The position numbers and the translations under genes are program-made. Below the pieces are notes generated by a model. That model did no database searches. It was not told the origin of the DNA and saw only the letters and a program-made list of their open reading frames with translations. A stretch of DNA of 64,000 nt from Escarpia spicata (taxonomy: Eukaryota > Annelida > Polychaeta > Sabellida > Siboglinidae): positions 26,648,655 to 26,712,654 of the forward strand of contig OZ023206.1 in assembly GCA_963995525.1 (NCBI GenBank). Reading direction: 5' to 3'. How positions within the stretch are numbered: the first letter of the stretch is position 1; every line of letters starts with the position of its first letter. This document shows, piece after piece, positions 1-10,389 of the stretch.

Positions 1-15
1 TCGAAGGAAAGGGTC

Positions 16-123
16 TACCAGGGCGTAAAGCATAAAGCACTTCGGGCAATTTGAAAGGGCGGGATAGCGCGGTATCCCGCCATTTAAAATTGTCCGAAGT
101 GCTTTATGCTTTACGCCCTGGTA
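16..123. repeat. 108-bp imperfect palindrome (foldback)
   Basis: Two arms of about 51 bp (16-66 and 73-123) are inverted copies around a 6-base centre. Both outer ends read taccagggcgtaaagcataa when taken inward from either side. A few mismatches occur around 45-56. It could be a foldback or MITE-type element or the source of a long hairpin RNA. No target-site duplication is clear. Confidence 0.8.
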
Positions 124-1153
124 AGTAAGAACTTTTACCAGTAACTTTGACAAAGTACCCCTTTTCGGGAAATGGGTATGTTTGTGGACAGGACAACAGC
201 ATGCTGCTCGGAGACATACATATCTAATGGCTGGCTGAACGTTTACGGGCAGGATAATGACGGAAATATCTCCGGGTTATGAAGAAAAAATAGTGTTTCG
301 GTAACACCTGACCGGAAATAGCTTCCACGAACATTTTTATCGAGAGCAAATGCAGAATTTGTTGACGACATCTCTGCACCAGCTCACGTAAGTAGCGACC
401 TATAACATCGCCCAAGGACAAGACGTGGAACAATTGCATCCATTGTAACAACATCTGAATCGTTACTTAGAACCCACAGAAAACAAAAACGTTAAACCGG
501 ACGCCAATCAAAAAATAAATAATGACATGACCCCATTTTATAAACAACGTTTATTACTGCTACGTTATCGGGGTTGCCCAAATGCAATAGTCATGCTTAT
601 TTACAAACACCATGTAACATTTTGTGAAACAAAATAACTGTAGAGTTCTTGACCGCATGCATCCATTTTACACAACATTTCCTTCTCAACCGGAAACCGG
701 AAGTCACAAAAAAATCAGTGCCTTCGCTTAAATCGATGGTTATGCGATTAGCCATAACCAACATCATTACACGTCTCTGGTCACCGGGAATAGCTAGTTC
801 ATTCACCGACTTCAACAAATTATTTATTAATTCTCTTTTCTCACGGCGCACACGTTTTCGACAGATTTCTATGAAAATCGGGTCAGTCAGCAAATGATGG
901 CGCCGACGCAATTGGCGTGAGTAACAGGAGTCAGTCTGCTCCTCCGTTTAAATATGATTCATCTAGTATCACGTCTAATAGGCGCCGATTACAAATTTAT
1001 AGCACAATTTCTTTAGATACACGCGCGTAATGTTGACGGTGGTTTTGCTGCTGGAATGATTGTCTGTATTTTGACGAAGATTTCATAGTTTTTTACATGC
1101 TGCGGTTTTTCCGGAGACAAAGAAACTGGGGCTTATGCCAGAGAATTAGTTCC
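124..1153. other. Unassigned sequence, no gene recognised
   Basis: Short overlapping ORFs lie on both strands (104 aa on minus at 597-911, 82 aa on plus at 649-897). Neither resembles a family I know. No repeat or RNA gene is seen. Confidence 0.5.
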
Positions 1154-1352
1154 GTTGATGTTCGATATCAGACGAAAATTACTTTTGTTTGGGGGAGAAG
1201 GGTCAGAGGCGTCGGTCATCGATATTTTACGTTTCGGTCTGATACTGTTTATATATTGATTTCATCTTATCAACGTTTACAAACTTTCGTCTGAGGGGGA
1301 TGGGAGCTGAGGCCAGACGAAAGTAATTTCGTCTGACATCGGACATCGACGT
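1154..1352. mobile_element. MITE-like element with ~38-bp terminal inverted repeats
   Basis: The left end (gttgatgttcgatatcagac, continuing into aaaattacttttgttt) matches the inverted right end at about 1313-1352 with a few substitutions and one indel. Length is about 199 bp and it has no coding capacity. This fits a small non-autonomous DNA transposon, but I could not fix a target-site duplication or a superfamily. Confidence 0.6.
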
Positions 1353-3202
1353 TCTGAGATGCTCCCTAATACGAGTATAAAGGTTGATGTAGGCCTATCG
1401 TGGGGAAAATACATTGCTACAGTGGCGCCAGCTAACGAGCGAAACATACGTTAATAGCAATTTTAGATCGTAAAAATCGCAAGACCCACATCACGCATTT
1501 TTGTGTGGGGGTTGAAACAGTGCTAAACGCGTGATTTTTTTCGGGTTTTGAAAACGTATGATTATCATCCCCAAAAGAGGCGTCTTTCGTTGAAACCGCA
1601 CGATTTGCAGACGACACCCAGACAGATTCTGGCAGTCAGACAAACACAACGCACATGTAAAAGCAAGGTAATAGTCAATCACGCAATACACCAGACGATC
1701 GATTGGCGAGACATGACTCAAACTAACGATGTCGTTGTCCGCTGGCTAGTGCAAATTACCGCCCTGAAAGCGGTGTCAACATGTTGTAGTTTTCCGATTG
1801 TAGGCTAATTAGGTTTGATGACACAGTGACGTGACATCGTGACAGCGACATACAAGTTTGGTTTATTACGCAAGAACACAATGCTACGGTACAATAATAT
1901 TTCATTTATCCACAATAAAACTGGAAAATCATTATTGTATTTCCATGGTTAAATTTTGGCTGGCAACACATGTAAGTGTCAATGGCTGTAGGACCAACAA
2001 CACACATCATTGACAGCAGGATCAACTGAGCGCGAAGACAGGGTGTATTTGGTTTGAACACCACTTGATGGGGAATATCTTGTTTGTTGGTTTTCTGGAG
2101 AAACCGATGACAAACTATGAGTAATTTTCTCCGGCGGATTCCTAAAAGAATTAACATGAATACGTGTGAGTTTTTGAATTTTGAAGATTAAAATATATTT
2201 ACAGGACATGTTTGATAACTGTCTGGCAGATAAAGACATGTTCTTATAAATTGTGTTTTGGTCTACCCCTGCCCCGAAAGCGAAACATCAAGAGAAGCCG
2301 TCATGGCGGCACTGAGAAGATCCCTCGCGAGAACTGGCGGGAAAACACGGTGATTAGGAGCTCGACGCGGTGGAACCGTAAACAGTTTTGTTAGCCGCAT
2401 TACCGGTCACGTGACAATTACAAAGTTGCGCGATGTTCATCTAAACGTCAAACTACCGCTGAGCCTAACACTCGGGTGACGTATTGACCTACACACGCAA
2501 ATCAAGACACAGAAAATGTGCTGTCTAGACATAATGGCTGTTTACTCGACATTCTGGCTCATATAGTGAAGCCGAGAGGTTCTATTTCCGCAGATATAGA
2601 AATATATCAGATGTTCTAGATATGCGACTCCTTTTGTTAATCTCGCTTGTTGCATTCTTGTATAAAATAGTGTACCTTTGCGAATTGCATGCAGCCGTAA
2701 TTGTACAAGACGGTGGAATAGTAGCACAAACAATCGGACGTGGCCGTGTTACTACGCCAACGTCGATTATGATCATAGCGGAATGCGAGTCGAAACGGTG
2801 CCATTTGAAATAATTATTATTATTGTTTTCCCTCGTAATGATTGCGTTTTGCCCATTCAAAGTCAGCCGTGTTTGCGACTTTGTTCTTTATCGCAGCAAT
2901 CTGAATAGCGAGGTGACCGTTCGTTCACATGTATAAAAAGATAGGTTTTGTCAAGTTGGTACGATGCGAGTGTGAAACCTATAGGCCTACATAAGCGCTC
3001 AAATTCCGCGTGGCGTGACGCCCCGTTTGCTTGGTGTTGCATAGGTCAATGCTAAAATTGAAATGAAAAGAATTGGGTGTAGATAATTGACTTTCTGCCT
3101 ACACTACAATTAGCCCGCGCAGACGTAGCGTGCTGCGTGCATGTTGTCTGTTTCCTAGTGCGGTAATAAGGTCAGTGTTGATTAAAAATATTAAGCAATT
3201 GT
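1353..3202. other. Unassigned sequence, no gene recognised
   Basis: Only short ORFs without recognisable domains. A short ATT-rich run lies near 2810-2825. Nothing else is supportable. Confidence 0.5.
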
Positions 3203-3249
3203 GTCTCCTAGCAACGGCATGAAGACGCGTGCGTCTCCTAGCAACGGCA
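3203..3249 (+). promoter_or_regulatory. Paired 17-bp direct repeat resembling an RFX half-site
   Basis: The 17-mer gtctcctagcaacggca occurs at 3203-3219 and 3233-3249. Its agcaac part matches the RGYAAC half of an RFX X-box; the other half is imperfect. No gene is identified nearby, so a regulatory role is speculation. Confidence 0.2.
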
Positions 3250-3365
3250 GGAAACGTTTCCAGCGAGTCGTTGTCGTGTTCGTAGACAGCGTTCACCTTT
3301 TCGTGACTAGTGAAATACATACCGTACTGTTGTATGCATGCACGTACGTGCGTGCGTACGTACAT

Positions 3366-3533
<168 letters not shown>

Positions 3534-4853
3534 ACAATAGCGTCGTTTGTGGCATAAGGCCCACTTTTTGCGGGAAATCGTTTCGTGTGTAAATCCTTTT
3601 GTTGTATCTCTGATGTATTGGGTGTATCACCTAGCTCGTTATCATAGCTAAATACTACCTGTTCAGAATTATCATGTCCAATATCACAGACAAAACGTTA
3701 TAGTCGTTTTAGCAGAGGTCCTAAAAAGTGGCATTTCCCCCACCCGTGGGGCAAAACGTCCACCACTGAGACTTATGTATTAATTACCCTCATGAATAAT
3801 TGTTTTGCTGATTTCATGTTACAACATTAAAATAAAAAAAACAAATTCAAAGTTACCGCATACGACATTCATACTTGTTTTTTACAATCTCAAGAATCTT
3901 AACTTAAAACGTTAATTAATCAGTACTTTATCTGATATTGAACAAGTGCGTTTGATTTAAGATATGTATTATATGTTCTTATGCACAGATACCCCTTTAC
4001 AACTCATTCACTCTCTTCCATAGTCATGGCCATGACTGCTACAGTACTCCCGACCCTGTGCTTTCTGTCCCTATACTACCACACTGCCTGTTTGCCCCAT
4101 GTGTTCTATATTCAAAACATTTCCATTTACCCATTGTTTAGTTTTATTACACGCACAACATACAAATAACAGATGTGTCCAACGTGTAAATCCATTGCTT
4201 TGTTTCAGTGTTCTGTGGTCACTGTCTTTACACCAGTATTATGATGAACATTGTTATAATGTGTACAGTAAAACACGTTTACTAAACAAATTAGTCTGTG
4301 TACTTCGTTTTCTAGATCATAATATATTATACAACGATCTGGGACATATTATTTCCGAGGATAATATAACAAAAATTGACAGCTGATCATCCCAAACTTC
4401 CTGGCGCTCGCAGACATTCATTCCGGCCGAGACGGCACAAAGTACACCACACATCCGCATGACATAACACGATGAATTATTCTCCTATCGACAATTAGGG
4501 TTGCTTATGATCTATAAATAAACCAAATGTGGTCATTCGCGATATCCGAATTATTCCGGTTTCATAATATCGCCATTAAAGAGCACTTAATTAAGTGACG
4601 GCACCTGACACCCGACCTTCTTGGCGTAACGACTTGAGTTACGACAAGTCGGCCAGACGACTCGAGAACGGCGCAGTCGGCGTCTGTCTGGCAGTGCACG
4701 AGACTGGTAGATGGTGGCCACGCATTCATCTTCTTCTTCTCTGGTTGAGCGCATGTTTACGCGCACAATTGAGTAGTTTAGCGGTTGTTCGTCAACAATA
4801 GGAAATATTTTCACCGTGCGTTGGGTCGCTTTATCATCTCCCGTTGTACAGGT
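3534..4853. other. Unassigned sequence, no gene recognised
   Basis: AT-rich around 3780-3980. Short ORFs only; the 95-aa plus frame at 4099-4386 has no recognisable domain. Confidence 0.5.
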
Positions 4854-5475
4854 AACAGATAGAATGCGACCTTGTCCGATGCGTTATTCCGAATAACCAC
4901 TCCAAGTCAGGAGTTGTACAACTTCGTAGACTATCAGTTGTACTTTGTCCCACTTGATATAACAGATAGAATGCGACCTTGTCCGATGTGTTATTCCGAA
5001 TAACCACACCTAGTCAGGAGTGGCACAAGTTCGTAGAATCAGTCGTACTTAGTCCCATTTGATAACAGATAGAATGCGACCTTGTCCGATGTGTTATTCC
5101 GAATAACCACACCTAGTCAGGAGTGGCACAAGTTCGTAGAATCAGTCGTACTTAGTCCCATTTGATAACAGATAGAATGCGACCTTGTCCGATGTGTTAT
5201 TCCGAATAACCACACCTAGTCAGGAGTGGCACAAGTTCGTAGAATCAGTCGTACTTAGTCCCATTTGATAACAGATAGAATGCGACCTTGTCCGATGTGT
5301 TATTCCGAATAACCACACCTAGTCAGGGCACAAGTTCGTAGAATCAGTCGTACTTAGTCCCATTTGATAACAGATAGAATGCGACCTTGTCCGATGTGTT
5401 ATTACGAATAACCACATCAAGTCAGGAGTGTCACACTTTGTAGAATCACTTGTACGTAGTCCCACTTGTGGGCCT
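4854..5475. repeat. Minisatellite, six copies of a ~103-bp unit
   Basis: The start of the unit (gatagaatgcgaccttgtcc) recurs at 4858, 4965, 5068, 5171, 5274 and 5373, giving spacings of 107, 103, 103, 103 and 99. The first and last copies are the most divergent and the middle copies are near-identical. The fifth copy has lost 4 bp. Each unit carries a 7-bp inverted repeat with a 1-bp centre (gttattccgaataac; one arm base is altered in the last copy). Confidence 0.95.
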
Positions 5476-5714
5476 GATTGTCGAAACAGGTCAACTTCAA
5501 AGAACAATTCCAGGAACGTGCTCCCACAATAGTCGGTGTTTATAATTTCAATGTTCTGTATTCAATTTGGATGTGTCGTGGGTGAAACATTAATAATTGC
5601 GAATAATATTTCGAGCTTATTAAACGCAACTCGCCGAGCAACATATTTACAATACTATTAAGAACGTTATTTATATATAAAATATATTCTAATACGCTTA
5701 TTATTGGTGTGTTG
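5476..5714. other. AT-rich unassigned flank
   Basis: Sequence between the minisatellite and the 3' end of the minus-strand LINE. Nothing recognisable. Confidence 0.5.
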
Positions 5715-6696
5715 TACGTGCAAATCATAATAGTAATAGTGACTTCTTATGGGCAACCCTCTTCTGCTTTCCATGCTCTTTTTAACAATCTATCTTCGCT
5801 CATTCTGTGCACATGTCCTGTCCATCTTATTCTATTTGCGATCTCATTGTTGACATAACAACCAAATGTAATAATAATAATAGCGACTTCTTATGCGCCA
5901 ATATCCTCGAAACTCAAGCACAGTGGCGCAGCAAAACCATTGGAATAAGCAATATCGTTATCGTATACAATGCGTGCGTCGTCAACAGATCGATGAAAGT
6001 GCTAGGAAGCTAGTGAGAATAGGCAATATTTACAAAGATAGGTTTTTAGACGACGGCGTAAGGAAACTACATTTCCTTCTACATTAACGTTCATAGGAAG
6101 TGGATTCTACAGAGAAAACGGGAAATGAAAAGAAGATTACAACTGGTCGACCGTACCTGTCTGAGATTTCTTGATGGAGTGAGCATCGAATGTAGACATG
6201 CAGGTTGTTTGGATGAAACGGCTTGACAGGCAATTGTACAAATCTTGAACATAATCCGATATCGCACAGGAGGCCAATGCGGTGATTCCAGAAGCGACAC
6301 TTGGTAAAAACTAGGAGAACGCGTGACTACCCTTGCTAACCAATGTTGGACACGTTGAAGTTTTGTTATATCTTTGCTTGCAATATTATAAAGGAGGGAA
6401 TTGCAGTAGTCGAGTCTGCTGCCTACAAGAGCTACGGAAAGTGATGTGTACCGGTGAATACGGCGAACATCAAGGATATGGTAGAAACAGCAGCGACACA
6501 TTTTGGATATGTGGTGTTAATGTTTTCATCAAACGTTACTCTCAGATTCCGCGCTGAGGCGGCTGGCGTGATATTTTGATTCAAGATACGGGTTGGGAAA
6601 GAGCCATCAAGTTTACCACCCTCCTTTGGAATACCAATGATGAGAAATTCAGTTTTATTTGCATTTAATTTTAATTTGCTGTCACTCATTCAATGG
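5715..6696 (-). pseudogene. L2/CR1-like LINE, 3' part: end of RT, thumb and 3' tail (decayed)
   Basis: Non-LTR retrotransposons of this group encode an AP-endonuclease and reverse transcriptase used for target-primed integration. Minus-strand frames at 6432-6689 and 6091-6501 carry typical post-RT motifs: KLNANKTEFLIIG, SRLDYCNSLLYNI, then LQRVQHWLARVVTRSP and a P-HWPPVRYRI segment. Frames are shifted relative to each other, so the ORF is broken. The 3' tail (about 6090-5726) has an ATT-rich run and the conserved phrase cataagaagtc, and it contains a foreign RTE-like segment (separate entry). A paralogue on the plus strand at 32.1-35.6 kb aligns throughout. The upstream continuation of this copy lies at 9360-12895, displaced by later insertions. 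Confidence 0.85.
5751..5862 (-). pseudogene. RTE-type LINE C-terminal coding segment fused into the L2-like tail
   Basis: Read on the minus strand, the sequence encodes VNNEIANRIRW, then GHVHRMSEDRLLKRAWK and a stop shortly after. This is the C-terminal, post-RT region typical of RTE-type LINEs, not of L2. It is bounded on both sides by near-copies of the L2 3' terminus (ataagaagtc plus an ATT-like run) at about 5726-5750 and 5870-5896. The same junction recurs at 35.6 kb. Confidence 0.7.
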
Positions 6697-6710
6697 CACA
6701 CTCTTAGAAA

Positions 6711-6952
6711 TTACCGTATAATTAACAGACATCTACCGTAATGATTTACGGTAGCTCCCCGTAAAATGGAATTACGGTACATCCGCTGTAATACACGTAG
6801 GACATCTATCGGCTAAGCGTAAAACCACGATTGCCGTATAATTAACGGGCATATATCGTAATATTTACGGTGTCTCCCCGTAAAATGGAATTACGGTACA
6901 TTCGCAGTAATACACGTACGACATCTATCGGCTAAGAATAAAACCACGATTG
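6711..6952. repeat. Tandem duplication of a ~120-bp unit rich in ttacgg/ccgtaa
   Basis: The phrase ccgtataattaac starts at 6714 and 6834. Each unit contains several inverted ttacggta/taccgtaa words and ends near ctatcggctaag and aaaccacgattgcc. It could be the terminus or subterminal repeats of a DNA transposon. Confidence 0.8.
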
Positions 6953-8033
6953 CCGCGCTTCAGCGCATGCGTGTAAAATTCTATCATATTGTGCGTGCCG
7001 TAGTGTGGGAGAAACATGCAATCGGTTAATCGACTGTTTATTGACCTATTTGGAGATCGGTTCATTTCGGCTCTACGCAAAGTATCCTGGGTAACATTGC
7101 ATAGCCGCGTGATAGGGCGAAATTCAATTTAAGTAAACCGTGGCAAGAATGACTGCGATATATGCGGTCAAAGGTGGCTTCATATAGCACAGGCCACATT
7201 ACGTTACATCAACTGGCAGCAACAACATGACAAATTTGCAATTTTTGTTATACATTATTATGTTTACATTTACGTTTGGAACGCGAGCATCTGCGTCATT
7301 CCATGTTCGCACATGCGCCGTCACAAAAATGTCACAAAAACAGGTCAATAGTGAACAAATACAAGTTGACACCAAGAGCAATGGTGCTGCTTCTTCTTCT
7401 TCCAATATCGTACGGTAACCTCATCATGCTGAGGATTTTGGTTTTGTAAATAGCTGAGAATATCGGTATTAAGTTCAGTGTGTGGTCAACACAAATATAT
7501 GAACTTATGACTGAATGTACAAAGTTTAAATTTCTCATGGGATTTTAAGATGAACACAAATGTAAACGTCATAACAGCCACGGCATGAGTATTTCTGATA
7601 ATCATATGTCATGGACCATGGCTCTGTAAACACGTTTCACTCTTAAGTGCAGCTATATACTCCGACAGTTTGCTCGAAACCAAAGCTCTTATTAATCACA
7701 TTGACTGTAGTGATAAATTATTTAGCTTGTCTGAAAATGCACTGTATCGATGCATTGATACTACTGTTAGTGATTTATAACATATCGATCCGTTGCGCAA
7801 GCGTGTCTTCAATATGTAACACTGACTAAAATGTTATTACTACACCTTTTCCTTTTTGTCGATGAAACGTCGGTCAGATAGCTTAGACTTTCATAATGTA
7901 TCACATGAGCAGTGCTGCCGTGTATGTCTGGTATACGTGTGTGTAGTCTATTGTAAACTCAATCGAACAAAGTTTCACTCAAGTGCAGCTGTTCTGACAA
8001 CTGACCCGCAAGCACAGCCATAAACAGAACACG
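6953..8033. other. Unassigned interior of the 2.66-kb insertion
   Basis: Short ORFs only, without recognisable domains. No repeats noted. Confidence 0.5.
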
Positions 8034-8396
8034 TTAAAGGGAGGGAGTCTGTTCCTCTGCTGCTACTATACCTGGAATTAGCCAGCGTGGTAATTTGTAA
8101 CAGGAACTCTGCTGCTTTGAACCTGAGGAAATTGGACATCAAAGGGAATTGTGGTAAACTAGAACCGCTTTGGCGAAATTGCTAATAAAACTTGTTTGAC
8201 ACTGGATGCATTGTTTACCATTTGAACATGATGCGCCGACTTAACTTTCAAATAACGAACATTGTTAGGAGCTTACTTAAATAACTAAAAACAATTTTGC
8301 AGGCAGTGTACCTTCAACATATATATTATAGTCTTATGAAACATAATATTAATTAATAAATGAAAAACTAGGAACAAACTCCCTCCGTTTCATATA
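8034..8396 (+). mobile_element. MITE family A, copy 1 (~360 bp)
   Basis: The left end ttaaagggagggagtctgtt and the right end aacaaactccctccgttt are inverted copies. Shared internal phrases such as ggtaatttgtaacagg and accttcaacata link it to copies at 22646-22972 (inverted) and 61617-62992. It is non-coding. TTAA-like sequence lies at several ends, but I could not prove a target-site duplication. Confidence 0.75.
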
Positions 8397-9044
8397 GAAC
8401 GGTTACGTACACCCCTTCCACCCCCACCCCGTCGATTTTAATTTTATCCACACAAATCAGTATGTATATTCATAAAAAATAACTATATCAATTGGCTAAA
8501 AATATGATTGCTAAATATCATTTTATTGTACCTTTCAACCGTTGTGTTAAAAATATTTCAGACAGATGAGAAACATAAGGAATCCCCTTCCATGAGTAGC
8601 CCCCTGGTGTTTCCCTTTCTCGCCACTAATTTGGCTATTTTTTTAATTTTAAACATTAATTGGCTGACAAAAATAGAGTCTAAGTCACGATTCCATAAAC
8701 ATTTTTGGCACACAGCAGGTCAAAGCTTTTAATTAGGTAAATCATAAAATACTTTTTTGTAGATGCTACACTGAACCACATGTAAACGCCAAGTACACTT
8801 GTATATCGTACTTTTTAAACACCATGTAAAACAACGTCTGAACAAAATGGTGACGCTGCCTGGTCTGCTGCAGCGTATCTAGGTCTACGTACTATATTGC
8901 CTGGAGAGTTCTCGCAAGTCGCAAAAGCTGTAAGCTACACTTGAAATATACCATATTTGATGTTTCGCAATAAATATTGGCAGCTAATTAACAAGCCTCC
9001 AAATGTTGTTGAGAGTGCAAATGTGCCAAGTAATTCTTCACAAA
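8397..9044. other. Unassigned sequence
   Basis: AT-rich, with a C-rich stretch near 8413-8430. No gene or repeat recognised. Confidence 0.45.
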
Positions 9045-9175
9045 ATGCCGTAGATCTACCGCTTTTCATGATGTGTAGGGAATAGATGAGGATCTTGTGA
9101 ATTTATGAGCCTCAGTCGTAATGAGAAATGCATGCAGAATAGGGAACCACTCCGGCCATAGCCAGATAATGTTTC
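9045..9175 (+). repeat. Dispersed repeat B, copy 1
   Basis: Shares an ordered set of words with 61115-61255: gatctacc/catctacc, catgatgtg, agatgaggatct, atgagcctc, and a gaatcgctcc/gaaccactcc word. Similarity is moderate but collinear over about 130 bp. Confidence 0.55.
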
Positions 9176-9359
9176 AAAGTTTACAGCCTACCTCATTAAT
9201 TAGCCATTAGTCACCTTATCCAAGGAGCACAGTGACCCATCTGCAAGTCAAACATTTCCTCTGCCAGACATTTATTACATGTCATAGATGTCAAACAGTG
9301 GTGGGTACAACTCTTTCTCCCTTACAGTAGGATGATGGCCAGCAGGGTGCTGTAGTGGG

Positions 9360-9715
9360 CCCTCCTTTGGAATACCAATGATGAGAAATTCAGTTTTATT
9401 TGCATTTAATTTTAATTTGCTGTCACTCATTCAATGGTATAGATATCTTGGATACAATCACTGAGCTGGCTTAGGGAGCAATTTGTATATGGTGTAGCCA
9501 AAGAAGTGTAGATCTGTGTCAACTGCGTAAAGGTGATTTGGATAACATAGCTTAGCGGCGTAGTGTAGAGATGGTGAAATGGAAAAGCGCAAGAACAGAA
9601 TCCTGTGGGCAGTACGGCTGAAAAGCAGTTACCTTTATGGCTTGGTATCTGTCAGTTAGCTATGAAGAAAACCGGCTCAAAGATGTGCCCGATATGTCGT
9701 ACCATATTAATAAAC
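9360..9715 (-). pseudogene. L2-like LINE, central RT segment (decayed)
   Basis: On the minus strand this matches the plus-strand paralogue at about 34430-34830. It includes the region of the catalytic Asp-Asp motif (here decayed to AVDTD) and the downstream LKLNANKTEFLIIG segment. Frames are broken. It is bounded on the left by the 78-bp duplication and on the right by the Penelope insertion at 9716, so it is an internal slice of the LINE that runs from 12.9 kb down to 5.7 kb. Confidence 0.8.
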
Positions 9716-9728
9716 GTTTAATAAGTAT
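9716..9728. repeat. Left 13-bp target-site duplication of the Penelope-like insertion
   Basis: gtttaataagtat here is identical to 10390-10402 on the other side of the insertion. Confidence 0.8.
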
Positions 9729-9758
9729 AAAATCAGAAACTTTCATATCCAAGATAAT

Positions 9759-10263
9759 TTACGTGGTAGAGGCTTTCGTCAAGAGAGAGTACATCGAGTA
9801 CTGAAGAAGTATGGAGTAGCAACAGCCATGCGTCCCCACACCACCCTCAGGCGCCTGTTGGTACATCCCAAAGACAAAGTACAGCTAGAAGAACAGGGCG
9901 AACTGGTGTACCAAATACCGTGCAAGAATTGTGGTGCTGAGTACATTGGGGAGACAGGAAGACTACTCAAAACAAGACTGGAAGAACACAGAAAGGACGT
10001 AGACAACACGAAAAATGAGAAATACACAAGGAGCGGAAAAAAAGATTTATGTCTACCATCAATAAATCCGCCCTTACGACAACTGAAAACCACATCATAG
10101 ACTGGGAGGGAGTGAAAATTGTAGACAAGGAACCCAACAGAAGAATTCGGCATATTAAGGAAGCCATCTGGATCAGGAAAACCAAAACACTCATCAACAG
10201 AGACGAGGGCAGTTACGAACTGCCTCACGTGTACGATGACGTCCTTCAGCGTCATCGGTACTG
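9759..10263 (+). pseudogene. Penelope-like GIY-YIG endonuclease (one frameshift)
   Basis: This domain cuts target DNA during Penelope integration. The frame opens upstream of the first Met (9828) with LRGRGFRQERVHRVLKKYGV, the usual linker after the RT. Then follow RPHTTLRRLLVHPKDK and the nuclease core LVYQIPCKNCGAEYIGETGR (residues 27-46 from Met 9828), with a conserved Arg at residue 50 and His at 54. A run of seven A at 10037-10043 coincides with a frameshift, after which the frame at about 10049-10263 gives the C-terminal part (TTENHIIDWE, EAIWIRKTK, YELPHVYDDV). It ends in tandem TGA codons. The RT domain is absent, so this copy is dead. Confidence 0.88.
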
Positions 10264-10300
10264 ATGAAGTCGACGTGATACGTTGACGAAAGACTCTACC
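10257..10300 (+). ncRNA. Hammerhead-ribozyme-like motif at the 3' end of the Penelope element
   Basis: CTGATGA at 10261-10267 is followed by a 7-bp stem (10269-10275 with 10281-10287, one G-U pair, loop tgata). Next come GAAA (10288-10291) and a minimal helix III (A10291 with T10295, loop gac). The predicted cleavage position is after C10296. Helix I is ggta (10257-10260) with tacc (10297-10300). Penelope-like elements are known to carry minimal hammerheads in their terminal repeats. The oddity is one extra A (10268) between CTGATGA and helix II. The core overlaps the ORF stop codons. Confidence 0.6.
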
Positions 10301-10389
10301 AGGTAAATTAAACATCTTGGATATGAAAAATGAAAGTTTCTGATTTGAAAACGAACTATCCAGAAGAATGTTCAGTAATAATAATGCAA

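Larger units (their letters stand above)
6697..9359. mobile_element. 2.66-kb insertion in the LINE, flanked by identical 78-bp direct repeats
   Basis: The 78 bp at 6619-6696 and 9360-9437 are identical and both belong to the L2-like RT region. LINE sequence continues only leftward from the first and only rightward from the second. The intervening 2663 bp therefore interrupts one LINE. The insert starts cacactcttagaaattaccg, like the termini of some TIR elements (my recollection), and contains a 120-bp tandem duplication, a MITE copy (8034-8396) and a dispersed repeat (9045-9175). No transposase or RT is visible. A 78-bp duplication is far longer than the 2-10 bp normal for DNA transposons. 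Confidence 0.7.
9729..10389 (+). mobile_element. 5'-truncated Penelope-like element inserted in the L2-like LINE
   Basis: The 661-bp insert carries the linker and GIY-YIG nuclease end of a Penelope-like retroelement; the reverse transcriptase is missing. A 13-bp target duplication flanks it. Near each end is one arm of an inverted repeat (9732-9755 against 10314-10344; the right arm has 7 extra bases), which fits the inverted partial terminal repeats often found on these elements. Relative to the paralogue, about 30 bp of LINE next to the insertion site are missing. Confidence 0.85.

Noticed and set aside
9779..10315. 178-aa minus-strand ORF
   Set aside because: Shadow of the Penelope nuclease on the plus strand.
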